Below, piece after piece: positions 33,659 to 44,680 of a stretch of 64,000 bases of DNA. The translations under genes were made by a program, and so were the position numbers. How positions within the stretch are numbered: position 1 is the first letter of the stretch; each line of letters starts with the position of its first letter. The DNA comes from Pycnopodia helianthoides (taxonomy: Eukaryota; Echinodermata; Asteroidea; Forcipulatida; Asteriidae). Below the pieces are notes generated by a model. The model saw only the letters and a program-made list of their open reading frames with translations. It ran no database searches and had not been told where the DNA came from. The stretch is taken from the NCBI GenBank assembly GCA_032158295.1, contig CM063247.1, positions 17,577,509 through 17,641,508 of the forward strand. The letters are read 5' to 3'.

Positions 33659-34884
33659 TCATTGCTCAGCATTACTTGGCTTATCAATGCCTGCTTCATC
33701 CATCAGAAGAGTGCACAGTTTAAACACATCCTTGTCACATGGAAATCGACTTTTAAACTGACACTCAGTTTCACATACTTCTGCTTCATCATGCTGTACA
33801 TGAACAGTATAATCTTGCGTTCCATACAGTTGGGGCACTGTGTACATCACCATAGGTCGACCGAATGGACCATGCCGATTTCTTGATGAAGCTATTCTGT
33901 GAGAGTTCCACTCCTTCACGGTAGTGTCAATATCATCCTGTATTAGAAATGGAGATGAATTGTTCAGGTAGTTTAATTATTTGTTGTTCACAAAGTCAGA
34001 AAGTGAAACGTCTTCCAATGGTGTCACATACAAATTTTTACAAATTACTGAGACTTGGTCAAACTAGGAATGCCTCATCATTATAGTACCTGGATTAAAG
34101 ATGTATCCAGAAAATCGCCACTGAAATGACCATCATCTTTAAGTTCTTCAAATAAGTTCATCCAATACTGAGTGCAATGTTTCCGAAATACACTCCACCA
34201 ACATTCGATGCGCTGATTGCTTTGACTGGTACCTTGAAGAAAACGCATCTTGGCAATTAGTTCTCATGAAGTGTTGCATTTGTCGAACTGTACCATTTTC
34301 AGTTCCAAAGTCTGACCGAATTACTCTCGGACACCCCATTTTTGCCCTTACCGTTTTCATATAATAACCAGCAATGACACTAGGATCACTACTTGTTACG
34401 TAAGCTTCTACCCAAAGCACGTTTCTGGAAAAACCATCAATGCAGCCGTCTATACAAATTCCATACGGTTTCAGTTTATCATACGAGTCCAAGTGCCATA
34501 GGAAGTTTGGACCGCTTACGTGATATCTGCGTCTCTGAAGCCGTCTTCTTGCCCTCTGTTGAACGCCTTCTGGATCTAGTATTCCCAACAGAAGGCGCAC
34601 TGTTTCTCTATCGATACTGATACCAATCTGAATGCATCGCAAGTGCATCCACCTATAACCATGCAGTTGCCCCGATGTTTGCAACTCTCCTTAAAGGTAG
34701 CGGCGTCTACAATATCAGTATGATTTTTTCGCCGAAAGAGACCAAGAGCTCGCAGTTTCCGGTTAAGATGCTGTTTGCTTATGATAATGTTATTGTTTGC
34801 AAGAAGCGATGCAATTATTTCATCTTAATTAAGCCCCAAATTAAAGTAATGACGAATTAATTTGTTACTCTCTGCTATCGGCAT
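33659..34884 (-). pseudogene. Two-exon integrase-core (DDE) domain gene, frameshifted
   Basis: Exon 1 runs from an ATG at 34884 to 34090 (donor GTACTATAA). Exon 2 is 33937-33659 (acceptor taatacag). The joint is phase 0. N-terminal text NKLIRHYFNLGL, an in-frame TAA, then HLNRKLRALGLFRRK resembles the helix-turn-helix part of a eukaryotic family of single integrase-core proteins. The core reads GYRWMHLRCIQ, GPNFLWHLDSYDKLKPYG (first Asp), GCIDGFSRNVLWVEAY, RVIRSDFGTENG (second Asp) and QRIECWW (Glu), the last in another frame. Exon 2 has WNSHRIASSRNRHGPFGRP, the typical ending. Defects are a stop near 34828, a frameshift near 34672 and another near 34232. It is either a fossil transposase-like gene or a domesticated gene damaged by sequence errors. 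Confidence 0.75.
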
Positions 34885-35540
34885 GGCTGCCGTTACAGAC
34901 CAAAATATATGGCTAACAGCGCCCTCATCCACATCGTCAAACATATTGTGGCGGAGACCGCTTTTTGCTTAGCCTTATTATTATCATTGTTGAGGCAATT
35001 TAAGTTCCATATCTAAATTATAATATCCTGCTGATTCATTGCTTTTTCTCCTTGTATTTATAATAAACTTGGTGTACACCAAAGATCGTATAGCGCCGTA
35101 GGCGCAAGATGGGGAACTCACGCACAAACGTGAAGTACGCACTGGGCGCGTTTGGCCGCCATTGTAGTGAGCAGCGAGAGAGTTTATCGGTGATAAAAAC
35201 CGCGACGGGAAAAAAGTTTTTTAGTTGCACATAATGCCATAAGCGTACACTCGGGCATGTCGTGTTTGTCGCTACACCCCCCAACAGCCTGATCGTGGAG
35301 TACATCATACATGTAAGTTGATGTTTTATGGGGTGTAATAACACCAATTTTTGTTTCATCAATAATCTTTTATTACAAAGAACACAAGGTAGCGGACAAC
35401 TTTAAAATTTGAAACAATATTCATGATATTAGTTTAAACATTTAAGGACTTGAAAAAGGGTTTCGGCCTTCCCCTTGTTGGGTACTGTTTTGTAAATTGT
35501 AGAATGTAGGAGTAGGGGAGTAGGACACAAAACAGTGACA
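34885..35540. other. Intergenic sequence
   Basis: A minus-strand frame at 35036-35362 is open for 108 codons but shows no domain and overlaps a G+C-rich repeat-like stretch (35085-35170). No gene is called. Confidence 0.45.
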
Positions 35541-35544
35541 ATGT

Positions 35545-35850
35545 CCATAGATTAACATTAAACTTACCACGGTTTGAAGATAATGATGATCAAAGCTTCC
35601 CTTAAAATATTACTTGCTGAGGTGCTTAAGTAGTTTTTTGAGAAATGAGTAAAACAATACCACAAAAATAATTTTCGTCTCACTGACGAAAATTATTTTA
35701 GCATGTAAAATCGTATTTACCAGTTATTACTTATAATACATGTAATTAATACCAAAACTGGTTATTCGTTTTAAATGCTAACACTGACTGAGACGAAAAC
35801 TATTTTGTGACATTGTTTTAAGGGCTAAGTACACCATGTACACTAGTCAT
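35545..35850. mobile_element. Hairpin MITE-like element
   Basis: Centred on a perfect 15-bp hairpin, AAAATAATTTTCGTC at 35665-35679 and its reverse complement at 35685-35699 with a 5-nt loop. A further GAGACGAAAA word lies near 35798. The phrase 'aagcttcccttaaaatatta' and the gagacgaaaa hairpin resemble abundant short elements I recall from echinoderm genomes. Ends were not mapped. Confidence 0.5.
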
Positions 35851-36282
35851 AATGTTCAATAAAAGTGGTAAGATCGTCATTCACACAAAAACAATGAACA
35901 AGTAACAGTACACTAACAATGACTAACTAAGATCTGGTCCAATATGTTATGGTATGAAGATGACCGTCCTTGAAATTGGTCCTAGGTATCTGGGCCTCTT
36001 CTCGATTCGTGTGCCAAATCGTTCTGGATCTCTGTTACTATGTTACTGTTGTCGTTTATGACTGTAACGTTTATGTTCCTCTCTGTCTGTTTTATCTTAT
36101 TCTATTTATTTGTATTTAATAAAAAGTAATGCCCTTGGATTTTGGACATTGCTTCTATGGAGCAATTTGCCATGATTGCTGCCAATCTTGTCAAAGTGTT
36201 GTGGTTCAATTATAGAACATTTATTCATTGTTTTGTTCAAAGATCCTGATCTGTCAACAAAAACAAAACAAGGGAAGGTAAC

Positions 36283-38125
36283 ATGGCATCGACCTCATCA
36301 TCATCAGCTCACTGCTCTGCAATAAATTGCTTTAATCGTCAGAGCAAGTGACCGGATCTGTCATTCTTCAAGTTTCCTAAGAACAAGGAGAGGTACATAT
36401 TTGTCATTAAATATTAGGCAATTTTTTGTTTGAATTATTTCCATTAAATGTGTAAAAAACAATTTCTAGACTATATGGCCTATATTGCATCAATAATAGA
36501 AATTTATAAAAAATATACTCCAATCATATCACCTAACTAAAGGCAACATTTAAATGTGGTGGTGTCCATTTGAATTACCCTGGGTTAAACATGACTGATG
36601 ACTGGTGATGATGTTTGGAAATTAGCGGTGCTCTTGTTGAACATTATGTTTATTTACTCTGACTTTATGTGAGTTGTTGGTAGATTTAAGAGGCTTCTCC
36701 ACATGTAATGTCAGCTTATTTGTTCAATTTTAACATACAGTATATTGCCTATATTTTGTTCTTTGCAGATGTCAGAAGTGGGTCCAAAACACTCGTCGCT
36801 CTGATCTGCTTCAGAGAACTCCCCTTTATGTGTCATCAAACTGCCGCTTGTGTTCAGAGCACTTCGAGATTCAGCAGTTCTTCAACAAACGGACGAAAAA
36901 CAGGCTGAACTGGAATGCAATTCCAACAATTTTCAAAGTTCCGAATCCTCCCAGACCTCTGTCCACCCCTCGCAGGCTACTTAAGAGAAAGAGTGAGGTA
37001 GTCTCAACACCAAAAGCTCCACAGCATCATGCTCTTGTATTCATGGTAAGGGGTTTGATTGGCAAGTGGAAACAACCCATTGGCTATTTCTTGTCAAGAG
37101 CTGCAACAAGTGCTGAAAATCTGAAGAAACTGCTCAATGAATGCATTCAGGTCGTTAAAAACACTGGACTGCAACCTAAGGCTGTCATATGTGACCAAGG
37201 GTCCAACAACGTTCGACTCTATAAACTCCTTGCAGTAACAGAGAAGCGACCTTTCTTCATCCATGAAGAAGACAAGATCTTCTGTTTGCATGACTCGCCA
37301 CACTTACTAAAGAACACAAGATCTAACCTGGAGAAATATGTCTTCCAGATCAATGGAACTGATGGTTGCAAGCACATAGGTGGACACATATTCGTAATTT
37401 CTATGAATTTGATTCACAATTTGCAATCAGAAAAGCACACAAACTCACAAAAGGGCACTTTGAACTCACAAGCTTCTCCAAAGTGAGTGTGAATAAAGCA
37501 GCACAGGTGCACAGTCATTCCGTGGCTGCAGGTCTGTACTCATATGTAGCATTTGGTAAGTTACCTGCAGAAGCTGCATACACAGCAGAGTTTGTTGATA
37601 TGATCAACGATTTGTTTGACTCATTCAACAGTAGATGTTTGAAGGATCCACAGAAATTGAGAAGGCCTATGTCGGAAAACACTGAACACAAATCATTCTT
37701 TGAGTCATGCAAGCCAGTACTCAAGAGCCTTAAAGTAGTTGGATCTCGGAACGTTCATTTTATCAGGGGTTGGTGTCTCGCAATATCACAAAGCCTACGA
37801 CACTTCCACATCTGACTTTGGATCGTTAATGGTCCCTTCAGAGCGTTTCCTAGCTTTCTGTACTGAATGTGAGAAGTTGTTTCGCACTGAATTTGATGAC
37901 ATCAAGATGACAAGGAGCAACATCTCCCACCTGCTCAATCAAGCCATGTGTGATCTACCTTTGTACAAGGAGATGCAGTTATGCAGTGAGAGAATAAAAT
38001 CAAAAATTGTAGCTGTGTTTGTGAACATCAGAATGCATTATGCACTTGAGTTTAAAAACAGAGAAGCACATAATGTAACCCTCAAAAGGAAATGTAGGAA
38101 AGTTGACAAAGTTGCACATAAATGA
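36283..38125 (+). pseudogene. THAP-domain P-element-like transposase, broken
   Basis: Exon 1 (36283-36392, donor GTACAT) starts with ATG and gives HCSAINCFNRQSK, a TGA at 36349-36351, then DLSFFKFPKN. Exon 2 begins at 36769 after ctttgcag and continues in frame with CQKWVQNTRRSDLL and NCRLCSEHFE. Together these make a THAP zinc finger (C2CH, DNA-binding). After a short basic linker the frame enters the transposase RNase H-like region (ALVFMVRGLIGKW; AVICDQGSNN; FCLHDSPHLLKNTRSNLEK). The segment that would contain the first catalytic Asp is missing, so an internal deletion is inferred. Frame changes occur near 37370 and 37750. The later fragments, 37366-37815 and 37739-38125, match the P-element/THAP9 C-terminal half. 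It is not functional as read. Confidence 0.8.
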
Positions 38126-39468
38126 AGCAAACAAGTTGTACATTAAGTCAGTCATTGTGATTAAACAACATTTAATTGTGATTTAAATTAATAGTACAGT
38201 GGCCCTGAATAATAATGCCAGGTGACATTTTTTGAAGTGGCGAACAACTTGATGGGTAGTTTATGTGCAAATTAAGTCATAGCGACATGAATGGTATAAA
38301 CACTAAACAGCGAGGGGTGTGTTTGTGTGTGTGTTGCTCTCATATTCACTTCCTTATGGAGACCGAGAACAAAACAGAAAAGGGGAAAACAAAGGGTCTC
38401 CATAGGGAAATTCTAAAGACTGGGTTGCTCCACAAGGAATTTTGTGTACAAAGTCTTAGGGAGGTTCTTAACTACAGGGACAAAGGATAGAACAAAAGAT
38501 GTCTCCACAGGGATGCAAAAATAGGAATGTGTGTGTGTGTGGGGGGGGGGTTATCGCAGTTTCATCTGTTTTATTTTTAATTGGAATTGTTTTATTGGCG
38601 TTTAAAAGAATAGTTTTAATGTTTAGTCTTTGTGTACACCTTGAAAGAAAAGCTCATCATTTTTTTTAATTGCATGACTTAAAGAACAAATTGACTTGGA
38701 ATCATTGATTCTGATAAGAGCGGGAAGTTTAATTTCAAAATTGCCGTCTGTTTAATTTAATTAATTTAAGGCTACATAAGTTATGTCTTTTCCTTTTTTT
38801 TCTTTGGGGGGGGGGGGGTTATAGGAAACAAAAACCTACATTGCAGGCGTTATTTTTACCAATAACGAGGAATGGTCCCACAAATGGAACATAGAATATA
38901 CTGATCTTTACATGTATTTTTTTTTTTTTTTAAAGAACAGGCATTGCAGAATTTTAAGTTGTATTAAGATGAACTGACAACTCACATTATAGACCTTTAT
39001 CGTGGTGCGGCCATCTTGATTTTCTCCCATTCAAATCAATGTAACCAAACTGAGGCTGGAACAGCAAATAGTCTGGTTCCTTTTTGTACATTAAATATTT
39101 GCAATTGTTACTGCCATTGGATACAGGACCAAGATACATGTAGCAGTGCAGAATGATAAAGCTATCATTGACAGCCCCAAGCAGTCATAGTATTCAATTT
39201 ATGTTTTACATATTTTGAACTTCTGTATATACTTCTGTGAAATTACAGATATTTTTAATTATTGTATTTTCATTTTAGCCCTGAGATGCATAAAATTCAA
39301 TACATGTTTGACATGTATATGTTAGTATTGTGGCGAAAAATGCCATGTGTAATTAAGATAAACAACTATTTATTTCAATGTTTCATTTCTATTGTTCTTT
39401 CCTTGCAGAAATATTCTTGCATGCTTGTGACACCCAGCTATGTGCCGTTCCGATTCTGTGGCTGCGCT
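38126..39468. other. Intergenic sequence with homopolymer tracts
   Basis: A (GT)n(G)n run lies at 38528-38550, a poly(G) run at 38806-38818 and a poly(T) run near 38920. No gene is seen. A TACATGTA-rich segment sits near 39120 and 39300. Confidence 0.5.
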
Positions 39469-40056
39469 GTGTTGTGCTCTTGAGTATTCTTAATGAGGCA
39501 CACATGACGCAGGCTCAAGAGTACGAGCGCGCGCCAGCTGAAGTGGAGCAAGCTACCGTAGAAAGGTGTTTGTGATTGGTCAATAATTTAGTGCGCTTTG
39601 ATCACCGCGTATGTAACAGAAGTGCGTGTTGCGCATACGCACTTCTGACGGCTATAAATTCAGCTGCAAACTCATTTTTCAGGGACTTTTTCTTTGAACA
39701 GTCCTCACCACAAGACCAAAGACACAAAGACCATTCTAATCAACATGTAATGCCTATAATTATAGGGTTGAAGTCCACGCTACCAATACAATTGAAGGCT
39801 CGTAATAAATCATACTCGTACAAGTACCATTAGTTTCAGCATTAGTTAAATAACAAGTGAATGTTGTATGAATAAGGAATTGGAGACAATAAATTAATAT
39901 AGATCTTTGGTTGACAGTAACCCTCTGTTTTCAACATGTCTTATTATGTCGAGTAGATAAGGTTTTCTCCCCATAACATTTCTCCTTTGAGTTTCATCGG
40001 ATGATACCGACTCTTCTCCCCTAGGCACAAGCAAGGGTGGGGTCGGAATCGTTACA
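39469..40056 (+). repeat. 5' LTR of gypsy-2 (left edge approximate)
   Basis: The right end, GAATCGTTACA, abuts the primer-binding site. The left edge is set at the first TG (TGTTGTGCTC) upstream of sequence shared with the gypsy-3 LTR and is not proven. Features are an 11-bp inverted repeat CAGAAGTGCGT (39617-39627/39637-39647), TATAAA at 39653, and 'acaagaccaaagac' at about 39710, also found at 48297 in the gypsy-3 LTR. No matching 3' LTR was found. Confidence 0.6.
39653..39658 (+). promoter_or_regulatory. TATA box in gypsy-2 LTR
   Basis: GGCTATAAATTC directly follows a palindrome. The gypsy-3 LTR has GGCTATAAAAGG at 48236, in the same context before the shared 'acaagaccaaagac' word. Confidence 0.55.
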
Positions 40057-40057
40057 T

Positions 40058-40077
40058 TTGGTGGCAGCGGTGGGATG
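40058..40077 (+). promoter_or_regulatory. Primer-binding site of gypsy-2
   Basis: TTGGTGGCAGCGGTGGGATG directly follows the LTR and is shared with gypsy-1 (minus strand, 26273-26255) and gypsy-3 (55561). Confidence 0.65.
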
Positions 40078-40165
40078 ATCTCAATTACTGGTGAATTTAA
40101 GAATTTAAAGTAAAGAAAGGAGAATTAAAGACTTTAAAAATTGACGGAAAAAGGCATTGATAAAC

Positions 40166-41443
40166 ATGGAAAGTCCAGTGCAAGAGATCCAAAACGAATC
40201 CTTGGGTGAATCTTCAAGGGAAGATGAAAATAATATTTCCATTGCAAGTTCTAGTGATGAAATAAAGATTACAGAGAGCGGTGATTCAAGACTATCAGTG
40301 TCAACTTCAAGTGAGAATTCCCCGGAAAAGAAATTAATTAAACAGGGACAAGCAGTTCTAGACAAAATGAAGGCAGAATGTGAAATCCTTCAAAGAGAGT
40401 TGAATGGTGCAAACGAAGAAAGAGAACAAGTCAAAGAATACAAAGCACAGAAGGCCCAAACAAGAAAGCCAGAAAATAGAGATCGTGATGCAAAAGTAAA
40501 AATAAAGCCAACCAATTATGACGGGTCCAGTTGCTGGAATGACTATGCCGTTCAATTTGAGATGCTATCCGAGATGAATGATTGGGATGACGAGGCCAAA
40601 GCCGTGTATCTCGCAGCCAACTTAAGGGGATCGGCACAGTGTGTTTTAAGTGACTTGGATGATGAAAGCCGTCATGATTATAGAGCTCTAGTGACAGCCT
40701 TGGACAACAGATTTGGCTCAAATAATCAAAAAGAACTTTTTTGAGTACAGTTGAAAAACAGACAACGAAAGAGGGAGGAAACTTTGCCTGAGTTGGCTCA
40801 AGTTATCAGGCGACTGACACGTCTTGCATATCCAACAGCAACATACGGCTTACAAGAAACATTGGCAAAGGAGCATTTTATTGACGCTCTCTCTGAAAGT
40901 GACGTGAGATGGCGAGTATTCCAGTCAAAGCCAGAGAGTCTAGCTGATGCAGTTCGTATTGCAGTTGAACTGGAGGCATTTCAAGCGGCCGATCGTCAAC
41001 GTGGAGTAAATCGGAAAATAGCGAGAGTTGTTTTCCCAGAGCAAGATAAAGAGGAGCAAGCTACAGAAATCAAGGAAATAAAGAATAAAATTCTCTCACT
41101 GTCCAATGAGCTTGGCTGTTTGACAAATGCAATCAAGAACATGGTGAATACACACAGAGAGGAAACTGATTGCGCACGGCAAGACAAAGTGACCACGCCT
41201 GAGCAAGGTGACAAGACATACAAGCAAGATAGACAGAGCTGGAAACGCAGAGAAGGGGGGAACAGAGGACCTCTCATTTGTTGGAATTGCAATGAGATCG
41301 GTCATTTTGCACGCGAATGTCCGAAACCTAAGCATCAGAGATATATGGGCCAACAAGAAATACATCCGGGAAACGGACAACAGCCGACTTTGTGGTCAAG
41401 CAGGCGGCTGGGAAATCAAGGAGTGATGATGGACCGACAGTAA
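40166..41443 (+). pseudogene. gypsy-2 gag with one nonsense codon
   Basis: It starts at ATG 40166, the first ATG in frame after the primer site. An acidic Ser/Glu-rich N-terminus is followed by a coiled-coil-like charged stretch and the gag core (NYDGSSCWNDYAVQFEMLSE; YLAANLRGSAQCVLSDL; RFGSNNQKELF). TGA at 40742-40744 interrupts the frame. Gypsy-3 has Arg at this place, so a CGA to TGA change is the simple explanation. The same frame continues with QLKNRQRKREETLPELAQ to a CCHC knuckle (CWNCNEIGHFARECPKP) and a stop at 41441-41443. It overlaps the protease frame by about 50 nt. The knuckle binds element RNA during packaging. Confidence 0.85.
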
Positions 41444-42306
41444 CTGAGCGTTTATCGACAACAAATGTGATAACTACCCAAGGCATCGAGGTGATTGTTA
41501 AAGTTAATGGAGTTCAAACAAATTTTCTGGTGGATACGGGAGCAAGTTTGACTATTCTTCGTCCCGACATCTATTACAAAATTCCCGAAAATTCAAGACC
41601 TCAACTAAGTTCCACAAGCATAAGAGTGGCGATGGCTAATGGACAACTTGCTCCTTGCTTAGGACGGGGACAACTTGAACTAGAGTTTCAAGTTGGTACA
41701 CAAAGTAAAACAGTGACCCATGATGTGTACCTTGCTGATATTGAACCTGAAGGGATTCTAGGCTACGACTTTCTCCAGATGTATAATTGTTCGTTGAATC
41801 TGGGAAAAGGCGAATTGCGAATAGAAAATCAACAAGTCAAATGCCATGTTTACCTAATGTCAGAATCTCACAAGTGTACTCGAGTGATAGCGGACCGAAC
41901 TGTGATGATTGAGGCAAGAGGAGAGATATTACTGCCCGGAAAACTACAACACAGAGATAGAAATATCGAATTAGGTATTGTTGAGCCTGAATCAAGATTC
42001 ATAAAGAATCACGAGGTAATGGCTGCCAAAGCCTTGGTTGATATTCAACAGGAGCTGGTACCAGTCAGAGTTCTCAACCTTAAAGATGAGCCGATAATTG
42101 TGCATCAAGGTACAGTTATGGCCACGTGTGAACCAGTTGAAAGTGACAAAGTAATTCAAGAAAATGATAATCATCAGATTGCTGTGTTAAAACAGCAACC
42201 GCCCTTTCAAGTAAAGCAAGAAATCCCTGACCATTTGACAGAACTATACAGGCAAGCGGCGAACGACTGGATCAAAGTCAAAAGACGCAATTGGCAAGAG
42301 TCTTAG
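41392..42306 (+). CDS. gypsy-2 aspartic protease region
   Basis: It is open for about 304 codons. NFLVDTGASLTILRPD near residue 47 carries the catalytic Asp-Thr-Gly, and IEPEGILGYDFLQ near residue 118 is the conserved C-terminal retropepsin strand. The linker (ILLPGKLQHRDRNIELGIVE; ALVDIQQELVPVRVLNL) is like that in gypsy-1 and gypsy-3. The true start is not an ATG: translation would come from gag by -1 frameshift at 41410. It ends at a TAG at 42304-42306, where a frameshift separates it from RT (the RT frame overlaps from 42291). Confidence 0.85.
   Translation: MVKQAAGKSRSDDGPTVTERLSTTNVITTQGIEVIVKVNGVQTNFLVDTGASLTILRPDIYYKIPENSRPQLSSTSIRVAMANGQLAPCLGRGQLELEFQVGTQSKTVTHDVYLADIEPEGILGYDFLQMYNCSLNLGKGELRIENQQVKCHVYLMSESHKCTRVIADRTVMIEARGEILLPGKLQHRDRNIELGIVEPESRFIKNHEVMAAKALVDIQQELVPVRVLNLKDEPIIVHQGTVMATCEPVESDKVIQENDNHQIAVLKQQPPFQVKQEIPDHLTELYRQAANDWIKVKRRNWQES
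41410..41416 (+). promoter_or_regulatory. Slippery heptamer GGGAAAT for -1 frameshift, gypsy-2
   Basis: In the gag frame it reads G GGA AAT, the X XXY YYZ pattern. It lies 25 nt before the gag stop, in the overlap with the protease frame, which is exactly -1 relative to gag. Gypsy-3 has the same heptamer in the same phase at 56886. No strong downstream pseudoknot is evident by eye. Confidence 0.6.
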
Positions 42307-43223
42307 CAACATTTCAAGACGTTTTTGCTAAAAATTCAGAGGATCTTGGAAAGACATCAGTTGTCAAGCATGAAATAAATACTGAAGGGACAAGACCTAT
42401 CAGACAACCGGCAAGAAGACTCCCGATCCATCAAAGAGGCGTATCAAAAGAAGAGATTGACAAGATGTTAAAGCGAGGGGTCATTGAGCCATCATCAAGT
42501 CCCTGGGCGTCGCCTATTGTTTTAGTCAAGAAAAAGGACGGTTCGATAAGATTTTGCGTAGATTATCGAAGACTTAATTCATCCACGATCAAAGATTCCT
42601 ACCCTTTACCAAGAATTGATGACTCATTGGACACTTTATCCGGGTCTCAGTGGTTTTCAACTTTGGACTTGGCAAGTGGGTACTGGCAGGTGGAGATGGC
42701 AGATAAAGATAAAGAGAAAACGGCGTTCATAACCCAACAAGGGCTTTATGATTTCAATGTGATGCCATTCGGCTTATGTAATGCTCCCGCCACTTTTGAG
42801 CGCTTGATGGAACGAGTGTTATCAGGATTACAATGGCAGACATGCTTGTTGTACATTGACGACATCATTGTTTACGGGGATGATTTCAAATCTGCCCTGA
42901 ACAGATTACAAGAGGTACTGACTCGATTACGAACAGCCGGCCTTAAGTTAAGCACAAAGAAGTGCCGTCTTTTCCAGCAGAGTGTGACGTTTCTGGGACA
43001 CATCGTGTCAAGTGAGGGAATTCAGACTGACCCGCTCAAGACAGAAGCAGTCGAGAAATGGCCTACCCCTTCAACGGTCACTGAAGTACGGAGTTTCCTA
43101 GGATTATGTTCGTATTACAGACGATTTGTCAAGAAATTTGCTGAAATTGCAAGACCTCTGAATCGATTAACAGAGAAGGCACAAGTTAACTTTGTTTGGA
43201 CAAAGGAATGTGAAAGTGCCTAA
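42291..43223 (+). CDS. gypsy-2 reverse transcriptase
   Basis: An open frame of 310 codons. In order: [61 protein letters not shown] (first Asp), MPFGLCNAPATFERLMERVL, LLYIDDIIVYGDD (YIDD catalytic pair), FLGHIVSSEGI and VRSFLGLCSYYRRFVKKF. All RT blocks are present. The frame stops at a TAA (43221-43223) where RNase H should start, and the following block is in another frame. It makes element cDNA from RNA, within virus-like particles in the cytoplasm. Confidence 0.9.
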   Translation: MARVLATFQDVFAKNSEDLGKTSVVKHEINTEGTRPIRQPARRLPIHQRGVSKEEIDKMLKRGVIEPSSSPWASPIVLVKKKDGSIRFCVDYRRLNSSTIKDSYPLPRIDDSLDTLSGSQWFSTLDLASGYWQVEMADKDKEKTAFITQQGLYDFNVMPFGLCNAPATFERLMERVLSGLQWQTCLLYIDDIIVYGDDFKSALNRLQEVLTRLRTAGLKLSTKKCRLFQQSVTFLGHIVSSEGIQTDPLKTEAVEKWPTPSTVTEVRSFLGLCSYYRRFVKKFAEIARPLNRLTEKAQVNFVWTKECESA

Positions 43224-43231
43224 AAAGAGAA

Positions 43232-44666
43232 TTGATATCAACTCAAATACTGGTGTATCCAATGGTTGATGACGCATTCATCTTAGACACGGATGCAAGT
43301 AATCAAGGTATAGGGGCAGTGCTTTCTCAAGTACAAGATGGCGAGGAGATTTGTCCAAAGCAGATCCTTGTCCAAAGCGGAAAGAAGGTTCTGTGTGACA
43401 AGGAAGGAACTACTTGCGGTAGTGGCTTCCATCAAACATTTTCATCATTACTTGTATGGCAAGAAATTCCTCATCAGAACAGATCACAGAGCACTTCGAT
43501 GGCTGATGAATTTCAAGAACCCAGAGGGACAAACTGCGCGATGGTTAGAGGTTATGAGCACCAACAATTTTGACATCCAACATCGTCCGGGTAAGCAACA
43601 TGGGAATGCTGATGGTCTGTCAAGGAAACCTTGCAACGATTGTACACAGTGTGACAAGATAGAGAGATACGGTGTTACACCGGAGATAAAATATGGAATG
43701 AGACAGCCGAGACAGCGTAAAGGTACAAGTAGCGCAGGTACAGAGAGAACCAACAAGACACCTATAGAATTGAGCAATCCATTCTGTGGAGTCGTCACGT
43801 CCAACATTCAAGGAAAATCAAGAGGAGTAGTAGGAGAAGATTTAATAACTACAAAGGAGCTCCAAGATGCACAGAGAAAAGACAGAAGTATCAATAAAAT
43901 ACTCCAATTGAAAGAGACTTTAACAGAGCGGCCAAGATGGGCTGATATCTCGCATGAAGGTTTTGAAGTAAAGAGCTACTGGTCGCAATGGGAACGGTTA
44001 CACATACGTGATGGCATCTTATGCCGACAATGGGAGACTGCGGCTGGTGATCAGGTCAAGTGGCAGATTGTTCTTCCAAAGACTCTGAGAAAAGGGCTGG
44101 TAACACGATTACACAGTGACAAGACTTGTGGTCACCCTGGACAAAATAAAACAAGGGAAAGAGTAAGAGACAGATTCTACTGGAATCGGTGGCAAAGAGA
44201 TGTGAATCTTGTCGTTTCTGCATGTGACAAGTGCGCGTCCAGAAAGTTCCCAAACAAGACTCGTCGAAGCCCCATGAAGACATACAACGTGGGAGTACCC
44301 ATGGAAAGAGTGGCTATGGATGTGTTAGGTCCGCTACCCCTAACTAATCGAGGTAACCGATACATTTTGGTCGTTGGTGATTATTTTACTAAATGGACCG
44401 AGGCATTTGCCATACCAAATCAAGAAGCGGCCACAATAGCAACTGTTTTTGTGGAAACGTTCGTGAGCAGATACGGTGTCCCATTACAACTTCACACTGA
44501 TCAAGGGAGAAATTTTGAATCTCAGCTGTTCAAAGAAATCTGCGATCTTCTCGGCATAGACAAAACAAGAACATCAGCACTGCACCCCCAATCAGATGGG
44601 ATGATTGAGCGAGCGAACAGAACAATTGAAAGACCGAAAGACCTAAAGAAAACCGCCAAGGATTAA
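43232..44666 (+). pseudogene. gypsy-2 RNase H and integrase (zinc finger plus core)
   Basis: The first frame (43232-about 43345) has FILDTDASNQGIGAVLSQ. The rest is in frame 43338-44666: VTRKELLAVV, RTDHRALRWL and GNADGLSRKP complete RNase H. Integrase follows with an HHCC finger (LHSDKTCGHPGQNK ... SACDKCASRK) and the DDE core: AMDVLGPLPL (Asp), LQLHTDQGRNFES (Asp), HPQSDGMIERANR (Glu). It ends soon after the core because a deletion joins it out of frame to the C-terminal domain. All catalytic residues are visible. Confidence 0.85.
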
Positions 44667-44680
44667 ACCAAACCGAGTAC

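Noticed and set aside
35036..35362. 108-codon minus-strand frame
   Set aside because: No domain; overlaps a repeat-like G+C-rich stretch and lacks a plausible partner exon.
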